DNA from: Pseudanabaena sp. BC1403
Lineage (GTDB): Bacteria; Cyanobacteriota; Cyanobacteriia; Pseudanabaenales; Pseudanabaenaceae
NCBI RefSeq assembly: GCF_002914585.1
Contig: NZ_PDDM01000004.1
Span: 202,171-266,170, forward strand
Direction: 5' to 3'
DNA: 64,000 nucleotides
Both the position numbers and the translations under genes were made by a program. Under the pieces are notes generated by a model that worked only from the letters and a program-made list of their open reading frames with translations, did not search any database and was not told where the DNA came from. This document shows positions 52,771 through 61,725 of the stretch, piece after piece. How positions within the stretch are numbered: position 1 is the first letter of the stretch; every line of letters begins with the position of its first letter.

Positions 52771-53370
52771 CTATACAAATGGGGCAGAACTTCCCCATTC
52801 ACCTGTAAAAACAAAGCTTGATAAGGGGTATCGACTACGAGGAGCAGTTTCGCGCTCTTGTAAATCTGTTGGTAAATTGCTGGTTTCACCTGCATAGCCG
52901 ATCGCGATCGCTGCTACAGGTCTCGCCGTTTCAGGAATATTAAAAGTAGCGATCGCCTTGGCAGGATCGAATCCACCCATTTGGTGCGCGACCAGATTTA
53001 AAGCTGTAGCCTGCAATACCAGAGTTGCTGCCGCTTGACCTGCATCATACTCGCCCCAAGCGTTAGGCTTGCCATTGTGCTTAAAGGTCTTTTGAGCAAC
53101 AACTAAACTCAATACTGGAGCAACTTGTGCCCATATAACATTGGCGGGGACTAGACAATCAAGTAGTTTCTGATAGTTCACTTCGTCATCTTTGGTTGCC
53201 ACAATAAATGTCCAAGGTTGATCATTAAAGCAGGAAGAAGACCATCTCGCTGCTTCAAATAACTGAGCAAGCTTATCTTTTTCAACAAGTTTGCTATCAA
53301 ATGCACGGGGACTCCATCTATGAGCGATCAAAGGATGAATTTCATGATCAGTAATTGCAGGATTTTCCAT
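52771..53370 (-). CDS. Nitroreductase-family FMN protein
   Basis: 199 residues. RWSPRAFD (phosphate-binding Arg/Ser of FMN), ARWSSSCFNDQPWTFIV, EYDAGQAAATLVLQATALNL and AIAIGY: the NfsB-like family fold. Typically uses NAD(P)H to reduce nitro or quinone-like compounds. Monocistronic. ATG at 53370 is the first in frame and fits the family start. Confidence 0.9.
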   Translation of the reverse strand: MENPAITDHEIHPLIAHRWSPRAFDSKLVEKDKLAQLFEAARWSSSCFNDQPWTFIVATKDDEVNYQKLLDCLVPANVIWAQVAPVLSLVVAQKTFKHNGKPNAWGEYDAGQAAATLVLQATALNLVAHQMGGFDPAKAIATFNIPETARPVAAIAIGYAGETSNLPTDLQERETAPRSRYPLSSFVFTGEWGSSAPFV

Positions 53371-53442
53371 ATTAATATTTTGATTTTGAGACGAATTTAC
53401 ACTTTGTGACGAGCTTCCATTATTTTAACCGATCAGAATTTA

Positions 53443-53505
53443 TCTCAATTCACAAAAGTGTCCTCACCATTTTGTGAATTAAAAGCCAAATGCAGTAATA
53501 CCCAA
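53443..53505. mobile_element. Truncated copy of the TA-flanked element
   Basis: Left-half match only: CAATTCACAAAAGTGTCCTCACCATTTTGTGAATT hairpin in shortened form, then AAAAGCCAAATGCAGTAA. The second hairpin is missing. Confidence 0.55.
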
Positions 53506-53689
53506 CAATTTGCGCGATCGCAGAATACCTTAATCAAAAAAAGAGTAGTAAGGCTGTGAGTTTGGAGAATATCCTCGTCGTGTCTTTTGGTGCTGGACAA
53601 ATGGAAGATGAATGACCGCCAATGACACAAAGACTTGGGGAATACTTGATTGGCTAAATATTAAAAAAGGAATTCCACTGTTAGAAGTA

Positions 53690-53792
53690 TAAGTAGATGC
53701 ACATAATTAATTACACATCCAAACCCGTAAAGTTGTGCCCCGCAGGGGCGCAACTTTACGGGTTTGGGTAATTTATTTTGCACAAGGACTTA
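53690..53792. mobile_element. MITE-like element, TAAGT family, copy 2
   Basis: 103 bp. Ends TAAGTAGATGCACATAATTA and complement of TAAGTCCTTGTGCAAAATAA. The inner hairpin CCAAACCCGTAAAGTTGTGC-CCCGCAGGGG-GCAACTTTACGGGTTTGG differs from copy 1 (2255-2357) only by paired and loop changes, so the stem is conserved by compensation. Confidence 0.72.
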
Positions 53793-53837
53793 TGCAGATG
53801 GCTCCGCAGATTTGATTGATTACATTCGATTGAAATG

Positions 53838-53890
53838 AACCCCAAAAGATGAGATACGGCGCTTTGCGCCGTATCTCATCTTTTGGGGTT
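53838..53890. repeat. Perfect 25-bp hairpin with TTT loop
   Basis: Arms 53838-53862 and 53866-53890, apex CGGCGC-TTT-GCGCCG. Located about 75 bases before the binding-protein start, so in the 5' region of that gene. Together with the elements at 53443 and 53690 it fills the 53371-53937 gap; no gene is present. Confidence 0.8.
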
Positions 53891-53964
53891 GGATTTGTTC
53901 TAAATTTGATGGAATCGATGTAAGCTGCAAATATAGATTGATCGCGCTAGAAATCAGTAATCCC

Positions 53965-55290
53965 ATGAGCTTAATGCCTAAGCATTTACCTAACTCGGCT
54001 GCACTCTTGAAACGTAAAGCCCAAAAATACTCTAAAAAGCCACCTTTGAGACAATTAAGCTTTTTTGTGAGCCTAACGATCATATTGCTATCAGGATGTC
54101 AAGAACAGCCAAAACCGAGCCCTACTGCTGCCCCAACCGCTACGGTGACCCCAACGGCGGCGACAAACATTAAAGATAAAGCTCCAGATGGGATTTTAGA
54201 AAGGGTAAAAGCTCGTGGGAAGTTAATTTGTGGCGTGAATGGCAAGCTGTCTGGATTTAGCTATGTTGATGACAAAGGTATTTGGAGTGGCTTAGATGTG
54301 GACTATTGCCGCGCGATCGCTGCTGCGGTCTTAGGAGATGCCAAGGCGGTTGAGTTTAAGCCTATACTTGCCAAGGATCGCTTTACAGCCATCCAAAATA
54401 GTGATGTTGATATCTTGATGCGAAACACCTCACGCACATTAACCCGTGATGTAGCCACCAATATTTCTTTTGCTCCCACAACTTTTTTTGATGGACAAGG
54501 AGTAATGCTCAGGATTGGGGCAAAACCAACAAGTAGTTCCCCTAGTCCCAGTCCCTCCAGTCCCAACTCTCCTAGCCCCAGTCCCACGGCTTCGCCATCA
54601 GCTTCTCCTAGCCCCACTAGCAGCCCTGAGAGTCGCCCTGATAAAGACAGTAAATTAGACAAGCAAACACCAAAAACCATTGAAGAATTAGCGATCGCTC
54701 TCAAAGAGTTAGCTGATAAAAAAATCTGTGTAGAAACTGGAATCAACGCCACAAATTTGGAATCTACATTCAAAGAGGCAAATATTGCGATCGAGTCGAT
54801 CATTTTGCCTGATCTTGATGGAGTCTTGAATGCTTATGCAAAAGGTGACTGCGACGCGATTTCTTCGGAAAAATCTCAGCTTGCATCATGGCGAAGTAAA
54901 CTACCGCGACCTGCTGATCACAAAATCCTTGATCTCAGCTTGTCAAGGGAACCCCTTAGCCCTGCCATAGTTGGGAATGATGATCGCTGGCGCGATGTCG
55001 TGACTTGGGTAATCTATGCCACTTTTTATGCCGAAGAACTGGGTATAAATATGGATAATTATGCATCTTTTAAAGACTCGAAAAATCCTGAGATTTCTAG
55101 ATTTCTCGGTACTTCGGATTCTCTGGGCATTGAGCTTGGGCTTGCACCAGACTGGACAACCCAAATCCTTAAGCAAGTAGGAAATTATAGCGATATCTAC
55201 AATCGTAATCTTGCGCCCCTAGATATTCCACGCGGTTTAAATCGCACATGGAAACAAGGTGGGTTACTCTACTCGATGCCATTTAGATAA
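53965..55290 (+). CDS. Amino-acid ABC transporter substrate-binding lipoprotein with low-complexity insert
   Basis: About 441 residues from ATG 53965 (a TTG 27 bases earlier is less likely; an ATG 9 bases later is possible). Lipobox LLSGC with lipidation at C45, after a long basic N-region. Pro/Thr-rich linker (about 48-70). Then a type 2 periplasmic-binding fold of the AapJ/BztA class: RVKARGKLICGVNGKLSGFSY, GLDVDYCRAIAAAVLGDA, ISFAPTTFFDGQGVMLR, then WVIYATFYAEELGI and GNYSDIYNRNL. A Ser/Pro-rich insert of about 48 residues (SPSP repeats, about 189-235) interrupts the core between the two halves. The permease is not adjacent. Confidence 0.88.
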   Translation: MSLMPKHLPNSAALLKRKAQKYSKKPPLRQLSFFVSLTIILLSGCQEQPKPSPTAAPTATVTPTAATNIKDKAPDGILERVKARGKLICGVNGKLSGFSYVDDKGIWSGLDVDYCRAIAAAVLGDAKAVEFKPILAKDRFTAIQNSDVDILMRNTSRTLTRDVATNISFAPTTFFDGQGVMLRIGAKPTSSSPSPSPSSPNSPSPSPTASPSASPSPTSSPESRPDKDSKLDKQTPKTIEELAIALKELADKKICVETGINATNLESTFKEANIAIESIILPDLDGVLNAYAKGDCDAISSEKSQLASWRSKLPRPADHKILDLSLSREPLSPAIVGNDDRWRDVVTWVIYATFYAEELGINMDNYASFKDSKNPEISRFLGTSDSLGIELGLAPDWTTQILKQVGNYSDIYNRNLAPLDIPRGLNRTWKQGGLLYSMPFR

Positions 55291-55307
55291 AAAGCAGGTA
55301 TTCACAA

Positions 55308-56219
55308 ATGTCATTTATCGTTTCTGCGATCGCCTCATTAGTCTCGATAGTTGTATTTTTTAGTAGCAAAAGGCTAGTTGACAATCGCATTGCTCAATTA
55401 GTAATCCAAGCAGTTTCGGGATTGATTGCACTGTTAGCAACGATAAATGCCCTAAGCCGCTTGATCATTGTCATTCCTGCTGGAAATGTTGGTGTGGAAG
55501 ACTTTCAGGGCAAAGTCAGCGATCGCAGCTTACCCGCAGGTATTCACGCCATTAATCCTTTTGCGGATGTGGTGCAATTTTCAGTCCGATTACGCGATCT
55601 CAAAGAAGAGATTGGCGCAACCTCCAAGGAAGGCTTAGCACTAGGAATTGATGTCAGCATTCAATATCGCATCGATCCTGCTAAGGCGGCGAGTATTTAT
55701 CTGAATATTGGTACTGAAGAACGCGAAATTGTGGTTTCCAGATTTCGATCAATCTCACGGGAAATTGTCTCTGGATATACCGCCGAAGAGGTCTATGCTA
55801 CTAAACGCGAAGAAGTAAGTTTAAAACTTGCCGAAAAATTGCGATCGCAGCTCGCTCCGATTGGCTTTATCGTCGATGAAGCTCTGTTGCGAAATGTGAA
55901 AGTCCCTGAAACTTTGCAAGCCGCGATCCAGCAAAGGCTCAAGGCTGAGCAGGAAAATTTACAAATGAAATTTGTCTTAGAAAAAGAAAAGCAAGAAGCC
56001 GATCGCAAGCGAATCGAAGCAAAAGGTAGTGCAGACGCTCAAAAAATTCTTGCTGAGGGGCTTACGCCTGCGGTGCTGCAATTACGTGCGATCGAGGCGA
56101 CGGAAAAGTTATCCCTATCACCAAATTCTAAAATTGTAATTCTCGGCAGTGGTCAAAGCACGCCATTGATTTTGCCTCTTGATCGTGAAGCTAGTAGAGC
56201 CGTTGTTCCAGCGCCGTAA
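55308..56219 (+). CDS. SPFH/prohibitin-family membrane protein
   Basis: 303 residues. Hydrophobic N terminus (two segments within 1-60), then a SPFH domain: AGNVGVEDFQGKVSDRSLPAGIHAINPFADVVQFSVRL, RIDPAKAASIYLNIG. A coiled-coil Glu/Lys/Gln-rich region follows (RLKAEQENLQMKFVLEKEKQEADRK). Prohibitin-like scaffold that forms ring complexes and assists membrane-protein quality control. It starts 17 bases after the binding protein and may be co-transcribed with it, though the roles seem unrelated. Its stop codon is fused to a mobile repeat. Confidence 0.9.
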   Translation: MSFIVSAIASLVSIVVFFSSKRLVDNRIAQLVIQAVSGLIALLATINALSRLIIVIPAGNVGVEDFQGKVSDRSLPAGIHAINPFADVVQFSVRLRDLKEEIGATSKEGLALGIDVSIQYRIDPAKAASIYLNIGTEEREIVVSRFRSISREIVSGYTAEEVYATKREEVSLKLAEKLRSQLAPIGFIVDEALLRNVKVPETLQAAIQQRLKAEQENLQMKFVLEKEKQEADRKRIEAKGSADAQKILAEGLTPAVLQLRAIEATEKLSLSPNSKIVILGSGQSTPLILPLDREASRAVVPAP

Positions 56220-56321
56220 TACCAAAGCACAAAGTGGCTACGCCACTTTATGCTTTTAAACCCCTTATGGGGTTTGCTTTTTAATTCACAGAAGTGTTGT
56301 CACACTTTTGTGAATTAGTAT
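56219..56321. mobile_element. 103-bp TA-flanked element, - orientation copy 2
   Basis: ATACCAAAGCACAAAGTGGC-TAC-GCCACTTTATGC hairpin, ACCCCTTATGGGGTTTG linker, then TTCACAGAAGTGTTGTCACACTTTTGTGAATT and end AGTAT. Its first base is the last base of the SPFH stop codon TAA. Confidence 0.8.
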
Positions 56322-56469
56322 AAAACTAATGGATTCCTTAACAATCCTCAGTTTTATGGCTTTTTTGAGATTGCTGATGGTTGAGGTGACTTGAACTGTT
56401 AAAATTTTTGCAAGGTTAAATAAAATTCTTTACAGTTTTAGTCATAAAACTCAGACAGGATCGCAAATA

Positions 56470-57516
56470 GTGAGAATTGCAGTAGATGCGATGGGTGGAG
56501 ATTTTGCCCCACGCGAGATAATCGAAGGAGCAATATTAGCTCAAACCCAATTGGGTGTGGATATAGCGTTAGTAGGCGATCGCGATATTCTCGCGAACTA
56601 CTTCAAGCAACATAATTATCAAGAGAGCGATCACCTTGAGATCGTGCCATCAGAAGGGATCATCGAAATGGATGATGAGCCTCTTGAGGGGTTGCGCCGC
56701 AAACCTAATTCCTCGATCGCCGTGGCGATGAACTTAGTTAAGCGCAAGCAAGCCGATGCCGTGATTTCGGCAGGGCATTCTGGGGCGGCAATGGCGGCGG
56801 CGCTCCTGCGTTTAGGGCGATTACCAGGGGTAGATCGACCTGCGATCGGTGCATTGTTCCCCACGCAGGTTGCGCATAAGCCTGTACTTTTACTTGATGT
56901 CGGCGCAAATGTGGACTGTCGCCCCAAATTTTTAGAGCAGTTTGCCATCATGGGCTCGCTCTATAGTCAATATGCGATCGGCATTAAAGAGCCAAAAGTT
57001 GGCTTGCTGAATATTGGTGAAGAAGCTTGTAAAGGTAACGAACTAGCGATTCGCGTGCATCAAGCTTTACAAGATAATCCTCAAATTACTTTTGCAGGAA
57101 ATGCCGAAGGACGCGACATTCTTAAGGGTCAGTTTGATGTGATCGTCTGTGATGGCTTTGCAGGCAATATTGTGCTCAAATTTGCTGAAGGTGTCGGTAA
57201 TGCGGTCATGCAAATCCTCAAGGAAGAGTTACCTAAGGGTTGGCGGGGCAAACTTGGCGCATTAATCTTGAAACCAAATCTAAAAAAGGTGAAAGAGCGC
57301 ATTGATGCTGATGAGTATGGTGGAGCTTTATTACTCGGTGTAGCTGGTATTTGTGTGATTAGTCACGGTAGCTCTAACGCTGTGAGTATTCGTAATGCCA
57401 TTCGTGTTGCTAAGGATGCTGTCGATAATGGCGTGCTTGATCGTATTCGTGGTCAAATCAAGCCTAAGGTACCTGTTCCTGCGATCGATGACACACCCGA
57501 TGATCCGCCAACTTAG
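56470..57516 (+). CDS. plsX: Phosphate acyltransferase PlsX
   Basis: 348 residues, GTG start (IAVDAMGGDFAPREII). Makes acyl-phosphate from acyl-ACP for glycerolipid synthesis. Family motifs AVISAGHSGAAMAAALLRLGR, LLLDVGANVDCRP, GLLNIGEEACKGNE and FDVIVCDGFAGNIVLKFAEG are all present. The last 15 residues are Pro/Asp-rich. Followed after 84 bases by fabH, as in most bacteria, linking fatty-acid initiation with membrane lipid synthesis. Confidence 0.97.
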   Translation: MRIAVDAMGGDFAPREIIEGAILAQTQLGVDIALVGDRDILANYFKQHNYQESDHLEIVPSEGIIEMDDEPLEGLRRKPNSSIAVAMNLVKRKQADAVISAGHSGAAMAAALLRLGRLPGVDRPAIGALFPTQVAHKPVLLLDVGANVDCRPKFLEQFAIMGSLYSQYAIGIKEPKVGLLNIGEEACKGNELAIRVHQALQDNPQITFAGNAEGRDILKGQFDVIVCDGFAGNIVLKFAEGVGNAVMQILKEELPKGWRGKLGALILKPNLKKVKERIDADEYGGALLLGVAGICVISHGSSNAVSIRNAIRVAKDAVDNGVLDRIRGQIKPKVPVPAIDDTPDDPPT

Positions 57517-57600
57517 TTAGCTTCTTTTTGCGATTAGGTTTTAATTCAGCGCCAAGCGTTGTAACACTCTTTATCCAGCCATTCAGATCAAACACAGCCA

Positions 57601-58584
57601 ATGACTAATACTGAATCTTCTCTCGTCGGAGTGCGTTTTATTGGTAGCGGTTCCGCCGTTCCCGATCGCGTACTTACTAATCATGATCTTGCGCAGATGG
57701 TAGATACCACTGACGAGTGGATCGCCTCGCGTACAGGCATCAGAGAGCGTCATATTGCCGATGGCGAGAATGATTCAGTAGCAAATCTGGCAGCGCAAGC
57801 AGGGAAACAGGCGATCTCTGCCGCAGGCTTGTCACCCGAAGATATTGATCTGATTATTTTGTCCACATCGACTAGTGATGATTTGTTTGGGACGGCAGGA
57901 AGAGTTCAAAAAATCTTAGGTGCAGAACGAGCCGTCGCTTTTGATCTGGTTGCGGCATGTTCAGGATTTGTGTTTGGTGTGGTTACTGCATCCCAATATA
58001 TCCGTACAGGGGTTTACAAAAATGTTTTGCTGATTGGTGCTGATGTCCTCTCACGTTGGGTCGATTGGCAAGATCGTCGCACTTGTATTTTGTTTGGGGA
58101 TGGTGCTGGAGCTATAGTTTTGCAAGCCAGTAGCGAAAGTAAGCCTCAAGACAATCTCTTGGGCTTTGAGATGCGGAGTGATGGTAAGGGTAATGATTTA
58201 CTCAATATCAATTATTCAGGGCGGAGTACCTTTGAACCAATTAGTATGAATGGTCAAGAGGTTTATCGGTTTGCGGTACGGCGTGTTCCTGAAGTCATCG
58301 AAAAATCTTTACACTATGCTCATTTGGAAGTTCATGATCTCGATTGGCTAATTTTGCATCAAGCTAATCAACGCATTATTGAGGCAGTAGTAAATCGTTT
58401 TGGCATCGATCCTGCCAAGGCGGTCAGCAATATGGGTAAATATGGCAATACTTCCGCCGCTTCAATTCCGATCGCTCTTGATGAATGGGTAAAAGCAGGC
58501 AAGATTCAACCCGATCATTTAATTGCGATCGCAGGTTTTGGCGCAGGTTTAAGCTGGGGTTCAGCAGTGTTTCGCTGGGGTTGA
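57601..58584 (+). CDS. fabH: 3-oxoacyl-ACP synthase III (KAS III)
   Basis: 327 residues. Starts each fatty acid by condensing acetyl-CoA with malonyl-ACP. Catalytic triad C120 (LVAACSGF), H253 (HQANQRI) and N283 (KYGNTSAA) is intact; TTDEWIASRTGIRERH and GFGAGLSWGS are also present. In an operon with plsX. No fabD follows; the next gene is on the other strand. Confidence 0.97.
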   Translation: MTNTESSLVGVRFIGSGSAVPDRVLTNHDLAQMVDTTDEWIASRTGIRERHIADGENDSVANLAAQAGKQAISAAGLSPEDIDLIILSTSTSDDLFGTAGRVQKILGAERAVAFDLVAACSGFVFGVVTASQYIRTGVYKNVLLIGADVLSRWVDWQDRRTCILFGDGAGAIVLQASSESKPQDNLLGFEMRSDGKGNDLLNINYSGRSTFEPISMNGQEVYRFAVRRVPEVIEKSLHYAHLEVHDLDWLILHQANQRIIEAVVNRFGIDPAKAVSNMGKYGNTSAASIPIALDEWVKAGKIQPDHLIAIAGFGAGLSWGSAVFRWG

Positions 58585-58613
58585 TCAAGAATGTGTGCTT
58601 TGCACATATTTTG

Positions 58614-59627
58614 TTAAACTCTGAGACGATTTTTGGGAATCCATTTAGCTAATCCTGTTAAGCGATCGCGCCAAGTCACGCAGTCTTGAATATCTTCAGG
58701 TAAAAGGCTTGCCATATATCGCAACTCTTCATCAGAGAGCGGCGATCTGCCACAGAAAAAGGGATGTCTGGGTTTGCGACTGCAATAGCCAAAAAAGATT
58801 GCTGAACGCTCAAATTTGGTGGGCGGCTTACCACGATGATAGTAGCGTGCCGTATCCACAAAAATTACGGTTCCAGCCTTGCCAGTAAAGCTTTTATGCC
58901 AATTTTCCTGCATATGCTCAGGTAACATCTCCTGAATTTCCTGATGAAAAGCAGTTTTGAAACGACGTACAGATTTGGTCTTCAAAGTCTTGCAAAGAAA
59001 TTCATTAACGTCGGGAGTAACACACTCAAAGGGGCCCCCATCTTCATTTACATCATTGATGTAAACGCCAATTTTGATCATTTGCCAGTCTTCTTTATCC
59101 TGATGCCACTTACGGGGACCAGTTTCTCTGCCATCTGGAAGGCTGTAGTAATAAGATAAGCCGTCGTAAGCAACGGGTAGCTTGAGATAGTTTTCAATAA
59201 TTCGTAGAAGCTTAGCATCTGCGCCCCACAGAAATAATTCTGGGTAACGCATAATCTGCTCGGCGTTGATATTCAGCGTATGTCTGCCCATATACAGAGG
59301 ATTTTGGGCATCGCTTTTGAGTTCTTGGGAGATATCTTTGGCTGCCTGAAAGAAACGATCGCTACTAGGAATTGCCAAATCTTCTAAAGTTGTGATCGCT
59401 ACTCCATATTTTTCTAGCTCTTCGACAATTTTTTGCTCTTCAGTAGTTGAGCGATTAAGTAATGGTTGATATTCGCGAATAAATCTTTGATAGCGCGGAT
59501 ATAGCACCTTTTGCTCAACCACATCAATATTGCTAATAAATAGGGCTATATCCGAAGGCGCGCTAAGGGCTCTTTGCCATAGCTTCTCAAAGGTCTGATA
59601 GGTCTTAGATATAATTTTTTGATGCAT
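58614..59627 (-). CDS. PhyH-like Fe(II)/2-oxoglutarate dioxygenase
   Basis: 337 residues. The iron site HxD is H175/D177 in KWHQDKEDW and the distal His is H264 in ARYYHRGKPP, with Arg next to it for 2-oxoglutarate. The fold resembles phytanoyl-CoA dioxygenase-like proteins (GVYINDVNEDGGPFECV; GTVIFVDT). N-terminal 100 residues helical. Oxidises an unknown small molecule, probably a hydrophobic or amino-acid-derived one. Monocistronic. Ends 30 bases from fabH with a weak GTGC-TTT-GCAC hairpin between. Confidence 0.82.
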   Translation of the reverse strand: MHQKIISKTYQTFEKLWQRALSAPSDIALFISNIDVVEQKVLYPRYQRFIREYQPLLNRSTTEEQKIVEELEKYGVAITTLEDLAIPSSDRFFQAAKDISQELKSDAQNPLYMGRHTLNINAEQIMRYPELFLWGADAKLLRIIENYLKLPVAYDGLSYYYSLPDGRETGPRKWHQDKEDWQMIKIGVYINDVNEDGGPFECVTPDVNEFLCKTLKTKSVRRFKTAFHQEIQEMLPEHMQENWHKSFTGKAGTVIFVDTARYYHRGKPPTKFERSAIFFGYCSRKPRHPFFCGRSPLSDEELRYMASLLPEDIQDCVTWRDRLTGLAKWIPKNRLRV

Positions 59628-59804
59628 CCGAATAAAACCTTAGAAATGATCATTTAAAGGATATGTCTCAGATCTTATGGAAGACGTATAAAATTACAAA
59701 AAAGTTGTTACTTTCTTATAATTATTATCGATAAATAACTATAGATTATACTTGCTAGAAATTTCATTAGCTTTACTTTATTTTTAGGTTTCAAATTCAT
59801 TTTT

Positions 59805-60686
59805 TTAAGTGAGCCAAGTTAAAATTTCGTGATTGACTCGTTCAGGGTTATCGTCATGAGCGCAATGTCCCATTCCTTCCAAATACATTAATGTGGCATT
59901 AGGTGCATACTTCACTAATCGCTTACCTTCTGATGGAGGAATTAGGCGATCGCTACTTCCCCACAAAATCAATAAGGGAGCTTGCAATTGTTCAAGGGCT
60001 TGAGTTAAGCTCGGCGAATAGTTGGGTTGATTAATGCTGCGATTTAATCTTAGAAAAGCTTCGGCGGCTTGGCGATCGCGAGCTGGCTTAGCGATAATTT
60101 CCACTAATTCATTATCGACACGACGACGATCGCAATAGACAATTCCTTTAAGAACTAAACGAATTGTGAAGGGTTGACGTATTAAATGGAATAGAGGCTT
60201 AACTAGAACGGCGGAGACAATCGCCTTGACAGTGCGCTCAATCGGTTGCAGTGCTTTGGGAACCATGTCGTTAAAAGCGGCGATATCAGGCAAGCTAATC
60301 ACTACTACACTTGAAGCAATTTCGGGATGATGGCTAGCCGCGATCGCAGCAACGAGAGAGCCAATTGAGTTACCAATAATTACCATTGGCACTTTAATAA
60401 ACTTCTGCCAAAACTGAAAAACTTGCTCTACCCACATATGGATAGAATAACGAGTTGGAGGTTTTTCGGAGTTCCCAAACCCCAATAAGTCGATCGCATA
60501 GACCGTATGATTTTCTGCTAATGCAGGAATATTGCCGCGCCAATGATCGATCGCTGCGCCAAATCCATGAATTAATAGAATTGGTGGTTTAGTGTGATCG
60601 GAATTACGCGATCGGCGAAACCCATAACGCGATCGCCATCCTCGAAAATACCAATCACGATATTGCATTACATTAGCCATGTTCAT
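59805..60686 (-). CDS. Alpha/beta hydrolase
   Basis: About 293 residues. Oxyanion motif LLIHGFGAAIDHWRG, nucleophile elbow VIIGNSIGSLVA (Ser), ILWGSSDRLIPPSEG for the acid, and catalytic His in LEGMGHCAHDDNPE. Typical for the plastid/cyanobacterial pheophytinase-like or esterase subgroup; the precise substrate is unknown. The start is uncertain: ATG 60686, 60680 or 60668, all without a strong ribosome site; a TTG at 60725 seems unlikely. Confidence 0.85.
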   Translation of the reverse strand: MNMANVMQYRDWYFRGWRSRYGFRRSRNSDHTKPPILLIHGFGAAIDHWRGNIPALAENHTVYAIDLLGFGNSEKPPTRYSIHMWVEQVFQFWQKFIKVPMVIIGNSIGSLVAAIAASHHPEIASSVVVISLPDIAAFNDMVPKALQPIERTVKAIVSAVLVKPLFHLIRQPFTIRLVLKGIVYCDRRRVDNELVEIIAKPARDRQAAEAFLRLNRSINQPNYSPSLTQALEQLQAPLLILWGSSDRLIPPSEGKRLVKYAPNATLMYLEGMGHCAHDDNPERVNHEILTWLT

Positions 60687-60720
60687 CACTTTGTATATTC
60701 TTGCAAACAATATCGCTATT

Positions 60721-60783
60721 TTCAAAGCCCAGAGATTTTAGATGCGGCGCTTCGCGTCGCTTCTAAAATCTCTGGGCTTTGAA
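60721..60783. repeat. 22-bp hairpin with GCGGCGC-TTC-GCGTCGC apex
   Basis: Outer arms TTCAAAGCCCAGAGATTTTA + GA (60721-60742) and complement (60762-60783) are perfect; the inner stem has one G-U pair. It sits between hydrolase (start) and cysH (end), so upstream of the hydrolase on the minus strand. Confidence 0.78.
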
Positions 60784-60804
60784 AGGCTCGCAAAGCGAGC
60801 CTTT
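60782..60804 (-). terminator. Terminator of cysH
   Basis: 10-bp stem AAAGGCTCGC/GCGAGCCTTT with AAA loop, 5 bases beyond the cysH stop. It overlaps the previous hairpin by two bases, so two hairpins stand back to back. Confidence 0.8.
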
Positions 60805-60809
60805 ATCAC

Positions 60810-61547
60810 TTATTCACCTTTGGCGCGAACTAAGCGACCGTCACTGGTGACATGCAATCCGCATTCTTGATTGCTCATCTCCCACCACCAACGACCAGCA
60901 CGGAGATCTTCTCCTGCTTGGACGGCTCTAGTACATGGCGCACAGCCAATACTAGGGAAGTTTTGATCATGGAGTGCATTGTAAGGAACGTCATTGGCGT
61001 GAATGTATTCCCAAACTTGCTCATTTGTCCAATCGATTAAAGGATTAATCTTGGCAATATTGCGATCTCCATCTAGTTCAACGGTTTCCATTGTGGAACG
61101 GTTAGCAGTTTGATCGCGGCGTAGCCCTGTAATCCAAGCATCCAGACCCTTAGTAGCCCGACCAAGCGGCTCGACTTTGCGAATGAAGCAGCATTGCTTG
61201 CGATTTTCGACGCTGTCATAGAAGAGATTAATGCCCTTGGCGCTAACCATCTGCTCCACTGCTTCTGCTTGTGGGAACATGATTCGCAATTGGAGTTGAG
61301 GATATTTTTGTTGTACTTTGGCGATTACTTCATAGGTCTCGGCATTCAATCGACCTGTATCGAGGGTGAATACATTTGCATCAGGCTTGATTTTGGCGAT
61401 CATGTCAATCAAGGTGACATCTTCGGCTCCAAAGCTAGATGCAAGGGAGATCTTGTCATAGTTACCAAGCGCCCATGTGAGTACTTCTTGAGGGTTTTTG
61501 CCTTTGAGTTGTGCGGCGGCGGTGTCAATGTCTGTTTGTAAGGTCAT
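60810..61547 (-). CDS. cysH: Assimilatory (phospho)adenylylsulfate reductase
   Basis: 245 residues. PP-loop nucleotide site SLASSFGAEDVTLIDM, sulfonucleotide motif TLDTGRL, KINPLIDWT, and C-terminal ECGLH with the catalytic Cys. It also has the paired Cys motifs QCCFIRKVEPL and GCAPCTRAV, the 4Fe-4S signature of the APS-type subgroup. Reduces APS or PAPS to sulfite with thioredoxin for cysteine synthesis. The presence of the cluster favours APS as substrate, but cyanobacterial members vary. Monocistronic with a tidy terminator. ATG at 61547. Confidence 0.94.
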   Translation of the reverse strand: MTLQTDIDTAAAQLKGKNPQEVLTWALGNYDKISLASSFGAEDVTLIDMIAKIKPDANVFTLDTGRLNAETYEVIAKVQQKYPQLQLRIMFPQAEAVEQMVSAKGINLFYDSVENRKQCCFIRKVEPLGRATKGLDAWITGLRRDQTANRSTMETVELDGDRNIAKINPLIDWTNEQVWEYIHANDVPYNALHDQNFPSIGCAPCTRAVQAGEDLRAGRWWWEMSNQECGLHVTSDGRLVRAKGE

Positions 61548-61725
61548 GGGTTATTGGGTGAATGCGCTGACTTGAAAATATAATTTTATTATGACCTGCA
61601 CTCAGGCTTACAGAAATATGGCGATATTACGGTTTTCACTTCCCTGTAGGCTGCGATCGCAAAAGTCTCAGCATTTGCTAGAAGTCGATCTAAAATATAG
61701 GCTATGGTAAATCAGTGGTAACAAT

